Below, piece by piece: positions 34,049 to 46,822 of a stretch of DNA of 64,000 bases; within the stretch, counting starts at the first letter, position 1; every line of letters begins with the position of its first letter. Source of the DNA: Excoecaria cochinchinensis (taxonomy: Eukaryota > Streptophyta > Magnoliopsida > Malpighiales > Euphorbiaceae); contig CANTUQ010000070.1 in assembly GCA_947683425.1 (NCBI GenBank), positions 7,023,501 to 7,087,500 of the forward strand, in the 5' to 3' direction. The position numbers were made by a program, and so were the translations under genes. Under the pieces are notes generated by a model. That model made no database searches and had not been told where the DNA came from. It was given only the letters and a program-made list of their open reading frames with translations.

Positions 34049-37000
34049 ATGACAAATCCATCCACTGCTTCTTCCTCGTCCAATTTGATGGCAAATGCAA
34101 GAGTTGCGGTGTAAATTTTTTATGGTACGGGTCATTTTGGCATGTGGCAAAGTGAGATTTTAGACGCTCTTTTTCAGCAAGGTCTAGACATTGCCCTTGA
34201 AGAGAAGAAACCAGATGATGTTGATGAGAAAGAATGGAAGAGACTTAATCGTTTGGCATGTGGTACAATTCAATCGTACCTTTCTAGAGAGCAAAAGTAT
34301 GATTTCTCGAAAGAAACTTCTGTAGGTAAATTAATGAAGGCACTGGAGAAAAAATTCTTGAAAAAAAACAGTCAGAACAAGCTTCACATGAAGAAAAGAC
34401 TGTTTCGTTTCAATTATATTTCGGGTACCACAATAAATGATCACATCACCAGTTTTAATCAGTTAGTCGCTGATTTATTGAATATGGATGTGACATTTGA
34501 AGATGAAGATCTGGCTTTGATGTTGTTGGGATCCCTTCCTGAGGAGTTTCAGTTTCTTGAAATGACTCTACTTCATGGGAAGGCTGCTGTGACTCTCAGT
34601 GAAGTTTTTGCTGCCTTGTATAGTTATAAACTGAGAAAAAAAGACAAGAAAGAAAGCACAAGTGGAGCTATAGAAACTCTAGCAGTGAGAGGTTGGTCAC
34701 AGAGCCAGACTAAAGGAAAGAATTGGAGATCGAAGTCAAGGCCCAAATTGGGCAAAGACGAATGTGCCTTTTGTAGAGAAAAAGGGCACTGGAAAAAAGA
34801 TTGTTCTAAACTGAAGTATAAGGGCAAACCTGATAAGGAAAAGGCTGTTGCAGATTCAAATGTAGCTGAATGTAATGATGAAGACTCAGATTTATCACTT
34901 GCTGTTACATCATCAACTAGCTCTTCTAGTGTATGGCTGCTTGATTCAGGCTGCAGTCATCATATGTGTCCCAATCGAAATTGGTTCTATGAATTTGGAG
35001 AACTAGAAGATGGAGTTATTCATACAGCATATGATGTCCCTCTCACCACACATGGGATTGGTTCTATTCGTTTGAAAAACCATGATGGATCAATCAGAAT
35101 CCCGAAGGAGGTTCGTTATGTGCCCAGTTTGTCAAAAAACCTCATTTTCATAGGAGCTCTAGAAGAAAAGGGTTTCGAAGTGCGAGCAAAAGGTAGAGTA
35201 ATGAAGATAATCTCTGGTGCACTTGTGGTGTTAAAGGAAATTCGAAAGAATAACAGATTGTACCACTATTAAGGTACTACTATTATTGGTACAGCAGTAG
35301 TGGCTTCTACTGATAAAAAGGAGTTAAAAGCAACCAGCTTATGGCATATGCGCTTGGGGCATGCAGGTAAAAAATCCTTGAACCTCCTGGTGAAACAAGA
35401 ATTATTGAAAGAAGTTCAGACTTGCAAATTGGATTTTTGCGAGCATTGTGTCAAAGGGAAAAAGACAAGGGTCAAATTTGGAACACCAATCCATGATACT
35501 GAGGGCATTTTGCACTATATTCATTCTGATGTGTGGGGACCTTCCAAGATGGCTTCTTTGGGAGAAAAACACTATTATATGACCTTTATTGAAGATTTTT
35601 CTCGGAGAGTTTGGGTGTATACTATGAAGACTAAGGATGAAGTGCTAAGAGTTTTTCTCAAATGGAAAAAGATGATAAAAACTCAAACAGGCCGAAGGAT
35701 CAAGCATCTCTGTATAGATAATGACGAGAAATATAAGAGCGATCCATTTATGAAGGTGTGTGAAGAAAAAGGCATTGTCAGAAACTTCACAGTCAGAAAT
35801 ACACCACAACAGAATGGGGTGACAGAACACATGAACCGGACATTGCTGGAGAAAGTTCGATATATGTTGTCCAATGCTGGGTTGGGCAGAGAATTTTGGG
35901 CTGAAACTGTTACATATGCTTGCCATCTCATTAATCGCCTACCATCTAGTGCTATTGGTAGTAAAACGCCATTGGAGAAATGGTTGAAAAACCTTCTACA
36001 AACTATAATTTCTTACATGTGTTTGGTTCAACTGCATACTATCACATTAAGGAATCAAAGTTGGATTCACGTGCAAAGATAGCTATTTTCATGGGGATCA
36101 CCTCTGGTGTGAAAGGATATCGACTTTGGTGCCTAAAGTCAAAGAAAATAATGTTCAGCAGGGATGTTACCTTTGATGAATCTACCATGTTGAGAAATGT
36201 GACAAATCAAAGTGTTGAGCAGACAGATGGTACTCCAAAATAGGTGAAGTTTGAAAGAAAAATTGTTAGCCCAGCAAATGATAAAGCAGATATAGAAACT
36301 CCTATGGTAGATGAGGAGTCAGATGAAAAAGAGGTTTTAACCCAAGAACCTCAACAGCAACCTGAATCAATTGCATTAAGTAAGTCAAAAAGGACAATCA
36401 AAAAGCCTGCTCGCTCATTGATATGGTGGCTTACGCATTCCAAATTGCAACTGATGACATTCCTACCACTTATAATGAAGCAGTCAAAAGTTCAGAAGTA
36501 GAGAAGTGGAGAAAAGCCATGAATAATGAAATGCAGTCCCTTCATAAGAATCATACGTGGAAACTAGCAAGCCTCCTGAAGGGAAAGAAGGCAATTGGGT
36601 GCAAATGTGTATATACAAAGACAAATGGATTTCCTGACAAGAATGATGTTCGCTACAAAGTAAAGGTAGTGGTTAAAGGTTACGCTCAGACGGAGGAAAT
36701 TGACTATAATAAAGTTTTTTCTCCAATTGTAAAACATTTCTCCATTTGAATTTTGTTGGCTTTGGTAGCACAATTGGATATGAAACTAGTTCAGTTGGAT
36801 GTAAAAACTGCATTTTTACATGAAGACTTGGAGGAGAAAATCCATATGGTTCAACCCGAAGGATTTAAAGTTGCTGAAAAAAAAAAATATGGTATGCAAG
36901 CTTGAAAAATCATTGTACGGATTGACAACTTTATGATGGGGCAAAAGTACACAAGAAGCAAATATGATCATTATGTGTATTTGTGCAAGCTACAAGACGG

Positions 37001-37998
37001 ATCCTACATATATCTTTTTCTTTATGTTGATGATATGTTGATAGCTTCCAAGAGTCTGATAGAGATTGAGAAGTTAAAGACTCAGTTAAAAAGGAAGTTT
37101 AAAATGAAGGATCTAGGTGAAGCCAAGAAGATTCTTGGTATGGAGATAAGCAGAGACAGAGAATTGGGGAGACTTTATTTGACTCAGAAATAGTATCTGA
37201 GAAAGGTGTTAAAAAGTTTTGGTATGAATGAAAAGTCAAAACCTGTTAGTACTCCTCTTGCTCCTCATTTCAAGTTCAGTGCATCTTTGTTTCGAAAGAA
37301 TGAAGCAAAACTAGAATACATGGCAAAAGTACCATATGCAAATACTGTTGGTAGCTTGATGTATGCTATGGTGTGTACAAGACCCGATATTTCACAGGCA
37401 GTTGGGGTTGTGAGCAGGTATATGCATGATCCTGGAGAGGAGCACTGGCAAGCTGTGAAATGGATTCTGCAGTACATTCTGAACACCGTAGATGTTGGTT
37501 TGATATTTCAGCGGGATGATCAAGATGGTCAATGTGTAGTTGGATATTGTGATTCCGATTATGCTAATGATTTGGACAAACGACGATCAACTACTGGTTA
37601 TGTGTTTACTCTTGCAAAGGCACTAGTTAGTTGGAAGTCTACTTTACAGTCAATAGTTGCTTTGCCCACTACAGAGGCAAAGTATATGGCAATTACAGAG
37701 GTTGTGAAGGAGACAATTTGGCTTTAAGGGTTGCTTGGTGAATTAGGGGTTCAACAGAAGCACATCAAAGTGTATTGTGATAGTCAGAGTGTTATTCTTT
37801 TGGCAAAAAATCAAGTTTATCATGCAAGGAAAGCATATCGATGTTCGTTATCATTTTGTACGAGAGGTTCTGGAAAAAGATTGAGTAATAATCCAGAAGA
37901 TTAGGACCACTGAGAATCCTACTGATATGTTGAAAAAAGTGGTGACTGCAGTCAAGTTGCAACATTATTTGGATTTGATCAATATTGTTAAAAGTTGA
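34049..37998 (+). pseudogene. Copia gag-pol polyprotein (second Copia element), broken
   Basis: ATG at 34049. A stop after 21 codons (34112) interrupts the gag N-terminus, then the frame is open to 35272. It holds the gag body, the knuckle CAFCREKGHWKKDC (34765), and protease WLLDSGCSHHM (34935). A stop at 35270 precedes the integrase: HHCC finger LWHMRLGHAGKK and FCEHCVKGK, then DVWGPSK, IDNDEKYKSD (usually TDNGGEY) and EHMNRTL, with a frame shift at about 35975. RT follows with stops at 36241 and 36747, and SLYGL at about 36910, where a deletion has removed the block up to the next conserved part. The catalytic YVDDMLI (37026) and RNase H YCDSDYANDLDKRRSTTGY (37545) follow. Stops at 37193 and 37725 and a late frameshift complete the damage. 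It once encoded all replication functions and cannot now do so. Confidence 0.9.
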
Positions 37999-38086
37999 AG
38001 TTGAGCGCTTTGAGCATTTGATGACACTACTAAAATTGAGTTTTGTGAGAAATTTGAAAATGTGAAATTGCACCAAGGTGGAGATT

Positions 38087-38595
38087 TGTTGGAAATGTCA
38101 AATATAGTGGCTTAATTTAGGAATCCCACATCGTAAAATATTAAAGGAAAGGGGATTTTTTTAAAGCTATAAATATAGCCCCCATTTCCTAATTAAATCC
38201 ATCTCAAAATTGCCAATCTTTCCAAAGGCAAAAATTATTTCTCTCTTTTATAAATATTTCACTTGTATTATTTTTTTGAAATAGTGAAATATAATTTGGT
38301 AGTGTCCGAGAACGTAGGCATAATTGACCGAATCTCGTTAAATTCTGGTATTTTTTATTTGTCTATTTAATAGCTATTGTCGGGTATATTGTTAGTAAAT
38401 TACTGTACTGTTAAATTACTTAGAAAAATTCTGTCTAAATAGATTGGCTTTTAAGTGGGACCATTTGTGATACTTCCAGTCTTTCCTGAAAATTTTACCT
38501 TGTATATTTTTTCAGTACAATCGTTTACGCTTTATTCACCTGTTTAATAGTATTCAAGATGAATTTGGTGGAAATTAACCTGAGTTTTCACAACA
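38087..38595 (+). repeat. 3' LTR of the second Copia element
   Basis: 509 bp with canonical ends, about 90-plus percent identical to the 5' LTR by eye, with one 15-bp insertion. The TSD aaaag follows directly. Confidence 0.92.
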
Positions 38596-38600
38596 AAAAG

Positions 38601-39285
38601 AACGAATAATTTGAGTCTTTTAAATTTATTAAGAGTAAAATGAATTACTTTGGTAAATTTAACTTGATAATTAACTCTGCTTTGAAATTGAAATTAGAGT
38701 AAAATCAATTATTATTAAAAATAAAAAGTAATCTGATTTGAGGGTAATTTCAATTTGAGTTGTGTTTAAGTGAATAATGCAACTCAAAAGTATAAAAATC
38801 ATTATGAAAACGTGATTATTTTTAACACATATAAAATTGGAAAAAAATCTATTTAAATAAATAAAAAGAATATATAGTTAGATTTAAACACATGGTACCA
38901 TACAACAAAAATAATTTGTTGAATGCTTCATCAGAAATGAGTCATAAAAGATATGACATTGATGGAGGAACTAAACGGGAGGAAAAAGGGCAGCAAAAAT
39001 GAAAATTTGGTGGGAAAATAATTGAAAATTAATAGAAAAGGTGGCAGAGGAGGATCATGAAAGGCAATACTGATGATACATAAATTAGATCAAACTATTT
39101 GACATTATCCATTTGAGTTTCGCACCCCAAAGAACAGTAAATAAAAGCACTGCCATTTCAGAAATCTCATTCACTTATTATTATTATTATTATTAAACGT
39201 AAGAGATGACACGAGTGAATGAGGTAACGTCCACTTGCTTTCCATTGGCTCTAGACTTTTAGAGCCTCTTTCTCTTTGGAAAACG

Positions 39286-39327
<42 letters not shown>

Positions 39328-40940
39328 ATTTTTCCTTTTTTTTTTAAAGAAAAGAAAAGAAAAGAAAAAGCTACTCAATTTTTTTAATGATTTCCTATTA
39401 AAATTTAATTTTTATTATATATATATATGGGTCGAAAACTCGAAATGCATTTGTATTGATAATAACAGTGAAATAATAGTATTTTCATTTCATGGTATTT
39501 TACCAAATCTCATGCCAGGTGAAAATTTTTAGAGATATTTTATCGTTGTTTAACTGTCTTTGGAGTTCACTTTCTATTAAATTTAAAACTTAACATGGAC
39601 AAATATTATAAAAGGAGAAGTTCTCTATCTCTTTAGATTTTTTTTTGTCTGAAATCTTTTTCTCTTTATTCTCAAAGAGAAAATAGTAATGTGATTTAAG
39701 TATCGGAGTTTGCATGTAGACTTCATTGCAGCAAAGGTATTATTTACAGGTGATTTTTTTGGGAATAAAGCTGGACATTGGTACTTTTTATTAACAAAAA
39801 TCTCGATTATTTAATACAAATGCTTTGATATGATATTTTCATCGATAGAGTAAAAATCTTTAATTTTATGCTATATCGACATAATTAACAAATTCAAGAG
39901 ATTAATATTATTCTACTCTGCTGACCAAATAGCATATAATGAGGCATACAATTATGCATAAAAATAACTGTGAATGCAAAAAGAGAAGAAGAGAACAAAA
40001 GAAAGATTTTAGAAAGAGAAAAACTGAAGTTTGGGTCATGATAAACGAGTCACACCCCAAATTCTAAATCACACTTGTGACTTAACGTCACGGCTTCATG
40101 ACTCATGCCCGTAACTAGCAAGTCATGAGTGTTAGTTAGATAGGCTTATGGCCATGAAAGAAGAAGGCCAGTAATGGCCATGAGTCACTTCAAAAAAATG
40201 ACTTATTCTTCTTCATTCTCTATTCCATTTATCGCCCTCCAATGGGTGTCAAATCCATAAAACCAGGCGAACCAAAAGGACGAAAAACACTCGAAAACCT
40301 TTAAAAACAATCATTTTACTCATTTTAAGCTAAAACCAACTCAAAATTAGTCAAAAACGAAACTATTGGACACCCAACCTATAATGTTCTACTACACGTC
40401 AACTACTTACAAATAGATTTCACAACCTAAATCTATCTAAAATGAAAAAAATTCAATAAGAGAGCACTTACTTAAAGGGTGAGTTTACAACACTCAAGGA
40501 TGAATGTATAGATTCACCCACAAAAAAAACTAGGTCAAGAAGGAGAAAATTTTATAATATTACCTTCAGTATACTTTTCGCTTATAGACAATGGAGATTC
40601 GAATTCTAAGAGTCTCCATTTGCTTGGAAATCCCGAAAATGAACTTGAAAACTGATTTGTGGAGTTTGAAAGCCTCAAAAACTAGAGAGAGTAAGGCAAA
40701 AGGTCATGATCGTGACTGGAGCCCAAACACTTAAAACCAAGCTTTTGCCCTGACCAATTGATCCGAGGGCTCGGAAACCCAAAATCTTTTCAAAACATGA
40801 TTAAAATATGAAGAGACTCGAGACCTCTCTACTCCTTGTCATTTTCAAGGAAAATGCCTCCTCATTAAATTACCTTGACAAAATTTGCCTCAGGACCTAA
40901 TGTCTACAAGTAGACAGAAATCGGCATTTTCCTGCTGCAA
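38601..40940. other. AT-rich intergenic DNA
   Basis: No gene seen. Contains an (ATT)n run at about 39177-39195, a (TA)n run at 39291-39325, and aagaaaag repeats at about 39348-39370. The part from about 40020 to 40900 is less AT-rich, with repeated gtcatgagt words, and may be an old LTR fragment, but I found no termini or TSD. Confidence 0.5.
39291..39325. repeat. (TA)n microsatellite
   Basis: An uninterrupted TA dinucleotide run of about 17 units. Confidence 0.9.
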
Positions 40941-40954
40941 TACATATGTAGGTA

Positions 40955-41480
40955 TATGGAGTATCAGCTAACACAGTTGATGATTATGTACGAATAGGAA
41001 AGTCAACTGCAAATGAATGCTTAAATAAATTTGTCAAAGATGTAATTTTGGTATTTGAGAATGAATATTTGTGAAAGCCAAATGCAAATGATGTCCAACA
41101 GCTGCTACAAATGGGAGAGCTTCCCTAGTATGATGGGCAGCATTGACCGCATGCATTACTAGTCAAAAAATTGCCTGAAAGCATGGAAAGAGATTACATG
41201 AATGATTACAAGAGGATTCCAACTTTAATATTTGAAGCTATCGTTTTGAGTGACCGATTCAAACAATGGCATCAATGTATTAGACTGGTCGACCGTATTT
41301 GATGAAGTGCTAGAAGGTCACACTCACGAGGTTAATTATATTGTGAGTGGCAATAATTACAATATGAGATATTATTTAACAAATGATATTTATCCTAAAT
41401 GGACAACATTTGTTAAAACAATCCACTCTAGAAACCATAAGGGATCCAAGCCAGAGAATCACTGAAAAAAGCCATCAATA
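40955..41480 (+). pseudogene. PIF/Harbinger transposase fossil
   Basis: In the + strand, with frame changes, the order of a plant Harbinger (HARBI1-like, DDE_4) transposase can be followed. TVDDYVRIGKSTANECLNKF (about 40973) is followed by a stop and SFPSMMGSIDRMHY at about 41130, which contains the first catalytic Asp in GSID. KNCLKAWK follows, then DSNNGINVLDWSTVFDEVL (41256, normally GSxNDINVL), and NYNMRYYLTNDIYPKWTTFV (41356, normally YYLADGIYPxWxTFVK, with the second catalytic Asp). The C-terminal Glu region is absent. Multiple stops. No terminal repeats were identified. Confidence 0.8.
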
Positions 41481-41599
41481 CCGGGCATGACCCAAACTTT
41501 CACCCCATTTTAATACAAGAAGGGACAAATTATTAATTTGGATTCATATTAAGACATGAAAAGGATGTCCATTACCCTAGGAAGATGAGCAAAGATTTT

Positions 41600-41790
41600 G
41601 TAGGCACAAGGCGTACACCGGTGACATTGCAAGTTTCATAGACCATGGTCATAACACCGAGCAATGCTACAACCTTAATAAGATCATAGAATGGCTCGTC
41701 AAGGAAGGTCCTTCAATTTGTTTAGGTATGTTCAAAAAGTGGAGAATAGACTGCCAGAGAAGAAAAACCAGCTCTTAAGGCTAATAGAGA
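41600..41790 (+). pseudogene. Possible Gypsy gag fragment
   Basis: The frame DHGHNTEQCYNLNKIIEWLV resembles the gag nucleocapsid-region pattern (FHxDHGHxTEDCxxLKxxIExL) of plant Ty3/Gypsy elements. The preceding Cys and Phe-His are in another frame (CKFH, 41624). It is a short remnant with no LTR near it. Confidence 0.5.
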
Positions 41791-42539
41791 ACCGGTTCGT
41801 GTGATCCACATGTCATCATACTTAGAAGCAATACTAGAAATTTTTTTTGGAAGCAAAATTTAAAAAGACTAAACTGTATGGACAAAAATATGCTTGAAAA
41901 AATCCGTATCATTTTATCTCACTAGTCAATAGTATTAAAAAAATATAAGTTAAATCAACATAACTTTGAATTGAAAAGAAATGTATTGGTCAAAATTCCA
42001 ATGAAAAAATAAAAAAGGGTTTTAATTGAAAAACCTCTTAAATTTTGAGGTTTATATTTTTATTTTATTACGTCACAGAAAGACCACCGACTTAATCTTT
42101 CATTCAGTGAGGTACTTACAGCAAATGTGAGGTGGGCCTTGGCCTCCAATTGTTTTTCAAAAAAGTCCATATAGAATTTCCATTTGATCCTTACAACTAT
42201 TAAACTTTTTTATCCCATCATATTTTTTAATAATTATATCAATGGCAAGGAGAGGATGTAATTCGAACACCGATTAATTTTTTTTTAAAAAAATCAGACT
42301 CTCAATTGTTCAAATTATGAATAATTTTCGCCATATTTAAAATTTGACATATTTAAATATTTTATACTGTACAAGCGTCTGTCTCCTCTGTAAGCTCGGT
42401 GGTGACCATTTTTGGCCCCATTTTTATACGGTTGTCTCCTGCTTTGAAGCTTCTTTTCTTGACCAGATTTCAAGCTTTTTCTAGGCAAAGGAACTATGAT
42501 AATTTTGTTGCCAATAAATTATGTTCTAAAAAAAATTAT

Positions 42540-42840
42540 CCTTTCTTATGAAAAGAAAATGATATAAAGACTCCAAATATTAGATATATGATCTTATCTG
42601 TTGGGCTAAAATTCAATTTTTTATATGTAGAACAAATTATTAAAATGTGGACCTACATTGGAAAGAATTATGGACCATTTTTACTCACGTTGCACTGTGA
42701 TATTGAGGCAAACCAGATGGCAAATTTAGTGTAAAAGATACTTTTCCTCTGGAATGTTCTTGTAAAAATATTATTTTTGAATTTTACTATTTTATGTGCC
42801 CACTAATTAATTAAGGACATTATTTGTTCAAAGGGTATAT
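42540..42840. repeat. Dispersed non-coding repeat, copy A
   Basis: About 200-300 bp matching 61318-61585 in the same order and orientation. Shared words include gtggacc, ctcacgttgca, gtgatact or gtgatatt, agatggca, gtaaaaga and cttttc, then gaattttactattt, actaattaatta and ggacattatttgtt. No open frame, termini or TSD seen. Confidence 0.75.
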
Positions 42841-43084
42841 TTTTTTGCTACCAAAGTTCTATCTTAAGAAACCAAAAGGCTAAAAACATTGAATCTTATT
42901 CTCTAAAGGATATTTTGGATAAAAAGTATTTATTGATAAGCATACTTTCGTTGCATTCACTACTATAACTTTCAACTTTTCGTAGAGAATAAAAAAAAAT
43001 TATTAATTAATATCGATTTTATAAAATATTTAATTCACCAAAATATTTTTCTACTAATTCTCTATAATTATATATTCTCATTCT

Positions 43085-43088
43085 ATTA

Positions 43089-43125
<37 letters not shown>
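43085..43125. repeat. (AT)n microsatellite
   Basis: An AT dinucleotide run of about 16 units about 200 bp outside the CACTA left end. Confidence 0.9.
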
Positions 43126-43131
<6 letters not shown>

Positions 43132-43339
43132 AAGGTAAAATTGTAAAATGAATGAAGTATTATACTAAAGTTTATGGTATTTCTTTATATGGGCAAAAAC
43201 TATCTCGAGCTGCTGAACTGCAAAATATTTTTATTGAATTTCTCAATTTTTATTTTATCTGTCCTAAATCTTTTTATTAATTTTAGCATAAATTGAGCCC
43301 AACTTTAACAAATTGAGCAAAGTACACTACAAAAAAAAA

Positions 43340-43775
43340 GACAAATTAGCCACTGCAGATTTAGTCGCTATTTCATGATTTTTAGTCGCTATTTACATAT
43401 AGCGACGTGGCAACGAAATGTCGCAATCCCGGCCGTCGCAATAAATTTAGCGACTAACTACAAAAATAGTCGCTAATATTTGTGACTAAATTTAGTCGCT
43501 AATAGTATCGATTTCAGTCGCAAATAAACAAATAAAATTAGTCGCCGAATATATTGAAAATGTATTAGCGACTAAAAATTTAGTCACAATAGTTGTCGCT
43601 AAATTAAATTAGCGACTGATATTTTAGTCGCAATAGGTAGTCGGTATTTTAGCAATTAACTGTCGTGAACATTATCAGTCGCTAAATGTTAGCGACTAAT
43701 TATTCTGCAGTCGCTAAACTTAATTTTTGCAATTTTAGCGATGGATTTGTTTGTCGCTAATCCGTCGATAAAATA
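43340..43775. repeat. Left subterminal repeat region of the CACTA element
   Basis: More than fifteen copies of tttagtcgct, tagcgacta or close variants occur in both orientations. By analogy with En/Spm these are binding sites for the TNPA-type protein (established for the family, inferred here). Confidence 0.9.
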
Positions 43776-44032
43776 TATATTTTTTTATTAAGCCTATCAT
43801 TAAACAATAAAATAAATTAATATAGACAATACCAGAAAATAAACATTCATATGCTTCGCAACATAAATTATAATCAAATTCAGAAACATATAATCCAAAC
43901 CATATGTAATTGATATTAATTCATAGCGGATAGGTAATTAAAAGTACTCGAAAATTATATAAATTTATCGTACCACAAATATGTTTAATAATGTACTACT
44001 AATAATATCATAAAAAAAAAAGATATGTAAAG

Positions 44033-46822
44033 TCATCTAGAAGTACTGTCGCCACCACCAAAATGAGAATCATTATGCTGGTCTGGACCGTGTGCACCTG
44101 AAGGCCCAACGTCATCATGTGGTGCGGCTGATGCAGTAGTGGTACTGGGCTGAGTGACTGATGGCTGAGGGGACAAGTGAGGAAGCAACGAACGAATAGT
44201 CCGTGCTACAATCTCCTCGACGTCTTCCTTGGTCAGGCATGTACCAGCAGAATGAGTTGCATTACTTGTACCAGCAACACATGATGGACCGGATGGATAA
44301 ACACCAGGGGCACATATGAGCCAAGACCATATATTGTTTTCCTTTTGTTGCATCGTGCGGCCTCGATAAACAACTCCGACTCATCGACAGATGAATCATC
44401 TTGCGATCTCTCTGATCGGAGTTGCTCATACCTCTCCATAAAATGACAACAATATTGAATAAACATAAATTTAAAAACATTACAAAATTTACAGCAATTT
44501 AGCATTTAAACAACTGAAAACTTGAGTAACTACTAAAGTACTTGATACTTACATGCACCTCCTTGCTGCGATCCGCCACATAAGTTTTTCTATCATGATT
44601 TATGGTGTGTGTGTGCAGATAAGCTTCGGAAATTATAGGAGGTCGACTCATCTCCTTCTCCTATATCATGTACAGTATAAAATAGTTTTCAGAAAAAATG
44701 ACTACGAGTAAAAAAGATAAATATTTTCATGCACGATTAAGACATGCACTTGCATTATTTTCTATTGTTATCCTATTTTACTGGAATATATGAAGTAAAC
44801 ACTTTCCAAAAAATAAAAAAAAATTGGCATAATCTCCCCATATTATTGCCATCCTTCTGTAAAGGAAATTTCATTTTACACTTCCAAAAATTACAAATTG
44901 ATTCCAATCTCCTCAACAAACTCCAACACAATTTTTCCATCATCCTTTACATATATATATCAATCAATATATTGTTAACTAATACGCATGTCTATTGATT
45001 TCACTAATTGATTGGTTCTATAATACCCATATTTGAAAGGTAAATTAGTTTCAAAAGAAATATATAAAGTGAGAAGTTGAGAAAATTAAAAAAAAAAATT
45101 GGCATAATCTTCCCATATTATTGCCATCCTCCTTTAAAGGAAAATTCATATTACACTTCTAAAAATCACAAATTGATTCCAATCTCCTCAATAAACTCCA
45201 ACACAATTTTCCCATCCTCCTTTACATATATATATCAATCAATATATTTTTAACTAATACGCATTTCTATTGATTTCACTAATTGATTCGTTGTATAATA
45301 CCCAGATTTGAAAGGTAAATTAGTTTCAAAAGAAATATATAAAGTGAGAAGTTGAGAAAAATCTATTAAAATTTTGGCATAATCCCCCCATATTATTGCC
45401 ATCCTCCTGTAACGGAAAATTCATTTTTCACTTCTACAAATTACAAATTTATTCCAATATCCTGAACAAACTCCAACACAACTTTCCCATCCTCCTTTAC
45501 ATATATATATCAATCAATATATTGTTAAGCAATACGCATGTATATGATTGGTTCTATAATACCCAAATCAAAAGAAATATATAAGTTGAAAAATTGCGAA
45601 AAATCAAAAAAATTTTACCATAACCTACCCATATTATTGCCACCCTCCTGCAAAGGAAGATTCATTTAACACTTCTAAAAATCACAAATTTATCCCAATT
45701 TCCTCAACAAACTCCAACACAATTTTTCCATCCTCCTTTATATATATATATATATATATTAATTGCCATATACGCATGTATATGGGTTTCAATTATTGAT
45801 TGGATCTATATATTCCAAATTCGAAAGGCAAACCGTTTGAAATAAACTGAAATGAACATATCAATTAGCAAATAGATGCAAACTGAAGGTCAATAACATA
45901 AAATTATAAGTTAAATCTCTAATAAATAAAGTACTTACCAGTCGTGAGATTTGCTTACCAATAGATATGGTACCACCGGTATATGATCCAGGAGCCTTAT
46001 CTTCAGATCCTCCATAACGATTGATCTTTTTCTGGGTGGAGAGTTGAATGCGCGGAGGAAGATTAAAAATCTGATGCCACCGGTTCCATGCAGTCTCTGG
46101 GAAATCTTTAGGCTTTTGCTTGGCAATCTTTATCTGATACACATAATTTTTATATCTTTGTGCAGCCTTTATTTCCCAACTTGCCCTAACAAGACCATTG
46201 ACACTAACATCCCAGTGGCACCTTTTCTGCATTTGTATTTAAACTGGTTCATTAGTGTGTATAATCGTATATTAATATAATATAATTTGAATAATAAAAT
46301 ATGTAATGAAAAATTAAAACTAATTTTCAAATAAATATATACGTATATCTTGAACTCTCCCCAATAAAACTCCTTGATTTCTCTAGCAACCTCCTTCCAA
46401 CTGACTCCATTAAGATCTGTTCGCTGATGGAAACTGCTAGTTATGATCCTAGAGCATTGGGAGGACGGTTCCAGCCTGAATAGTATATAATATAAAAGGA
46501 ATGTGTTTAGACATTTTTTCATATCTTTTTAGCAATTTATATGGATGAATACTCGCAGTACCTTTTGATTTACTATAATGTACAATCTACTACTATTTTC
46601 ACTGGAAACTTCACATGTAGTAGATGTACTGCTGTTGGACATGTGCGGACTGGGGGTTGATGCTGATGGCGTAAATGCCACTGGTGGTGATTGTTCATTC
46701 CCGGATGTGGAGTCTCCAGGGATATCTGGCATATCTCCAAATGGTGGAGTTGTTGAATCCCCTTCAGATCGTCCTCCCCGATGTCCACGACCGATAAGCC
46801 CTTTACCTCTACCACGACCCAT
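44033..46822 (-). pseudogene. TNPA/Transposase_24-like protein gene of the CACTA element
   Basis: Spliced on the - strand. Exon 1 46822-46562 begins MGRGRGKGLIGRGHRGG with a Ser/Thr/Pro-rich stretch. Exon 2 (about 46476-46349) ends with SWKEVAREIKEFYWGEFK. Exon 3 46231-45939 carries CHWDVSVNGLVRASW, then AQRYKNYVYQIK, AWNRWHQIF and YTGGTISIGKQISRL, which is the Transposase_24 (Ptta/En/Spm) core. A 1.3-kb intron holds a tandem repeat. An exon at 44660-44552 has EAYLHTHTINHDRKTYV. The last exon runs from about 44440, with ERYEQLRSE, and needs a frameshift after the IYGLGS segment to reach DVEEIVARTIRSLLPHLSPQ and the stop at 44033. That frameshift is why I call it a pseudogene. It would bind subterminal repeats. 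Confidence 0.8.
44824..45840. repeat. Tandem array of about 275-bp units inside the CACTA intron
   Basis: Four consecutive units begin at 44824, 45099, 45374 and about 45615 (the last diverged and shorter). Each contains ttggcataatc, attattgccatcc, caatctcctcaac-type text, and tttacatatatatatcaatc. By eye the first three are about 90 percent identical. It occupies the long intron of the TNPA-like gene, between 45938 and 44661. Confidence 0.92.

Larger units (their letters stand above)
33418..38595 (+). mobile_element. Copia LTR retrotransposon (Tork-like), full length but decayed
   Basis: LTRs at 33418-33911 (494 bp) and 38087-38595 (509 bp) start TGTTGGAAA and end CACAACA. The TSD aaaag is at 33413-33417 and 38596-38600. 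A primer-binding site tggtatcagag follows the 5' LTR (33914-33924), and a purine-rich aaggtggagattt precedes the 3' LTR. The interior encodes gag-protease-integrase-RT-RNase H in Copia order. The 15-bp length difference is an insertion in the 3' LTR near 38150 (aggggatttttttaaag). Tork-like assignment is inference from the gag and protease type. Confidence 0.93.

Noticed and set aside
40020..40900. Possible solo LTR
   Set aside because: Base composition and repeated words suggest one, but TG...CA ends and a TSD were not found.
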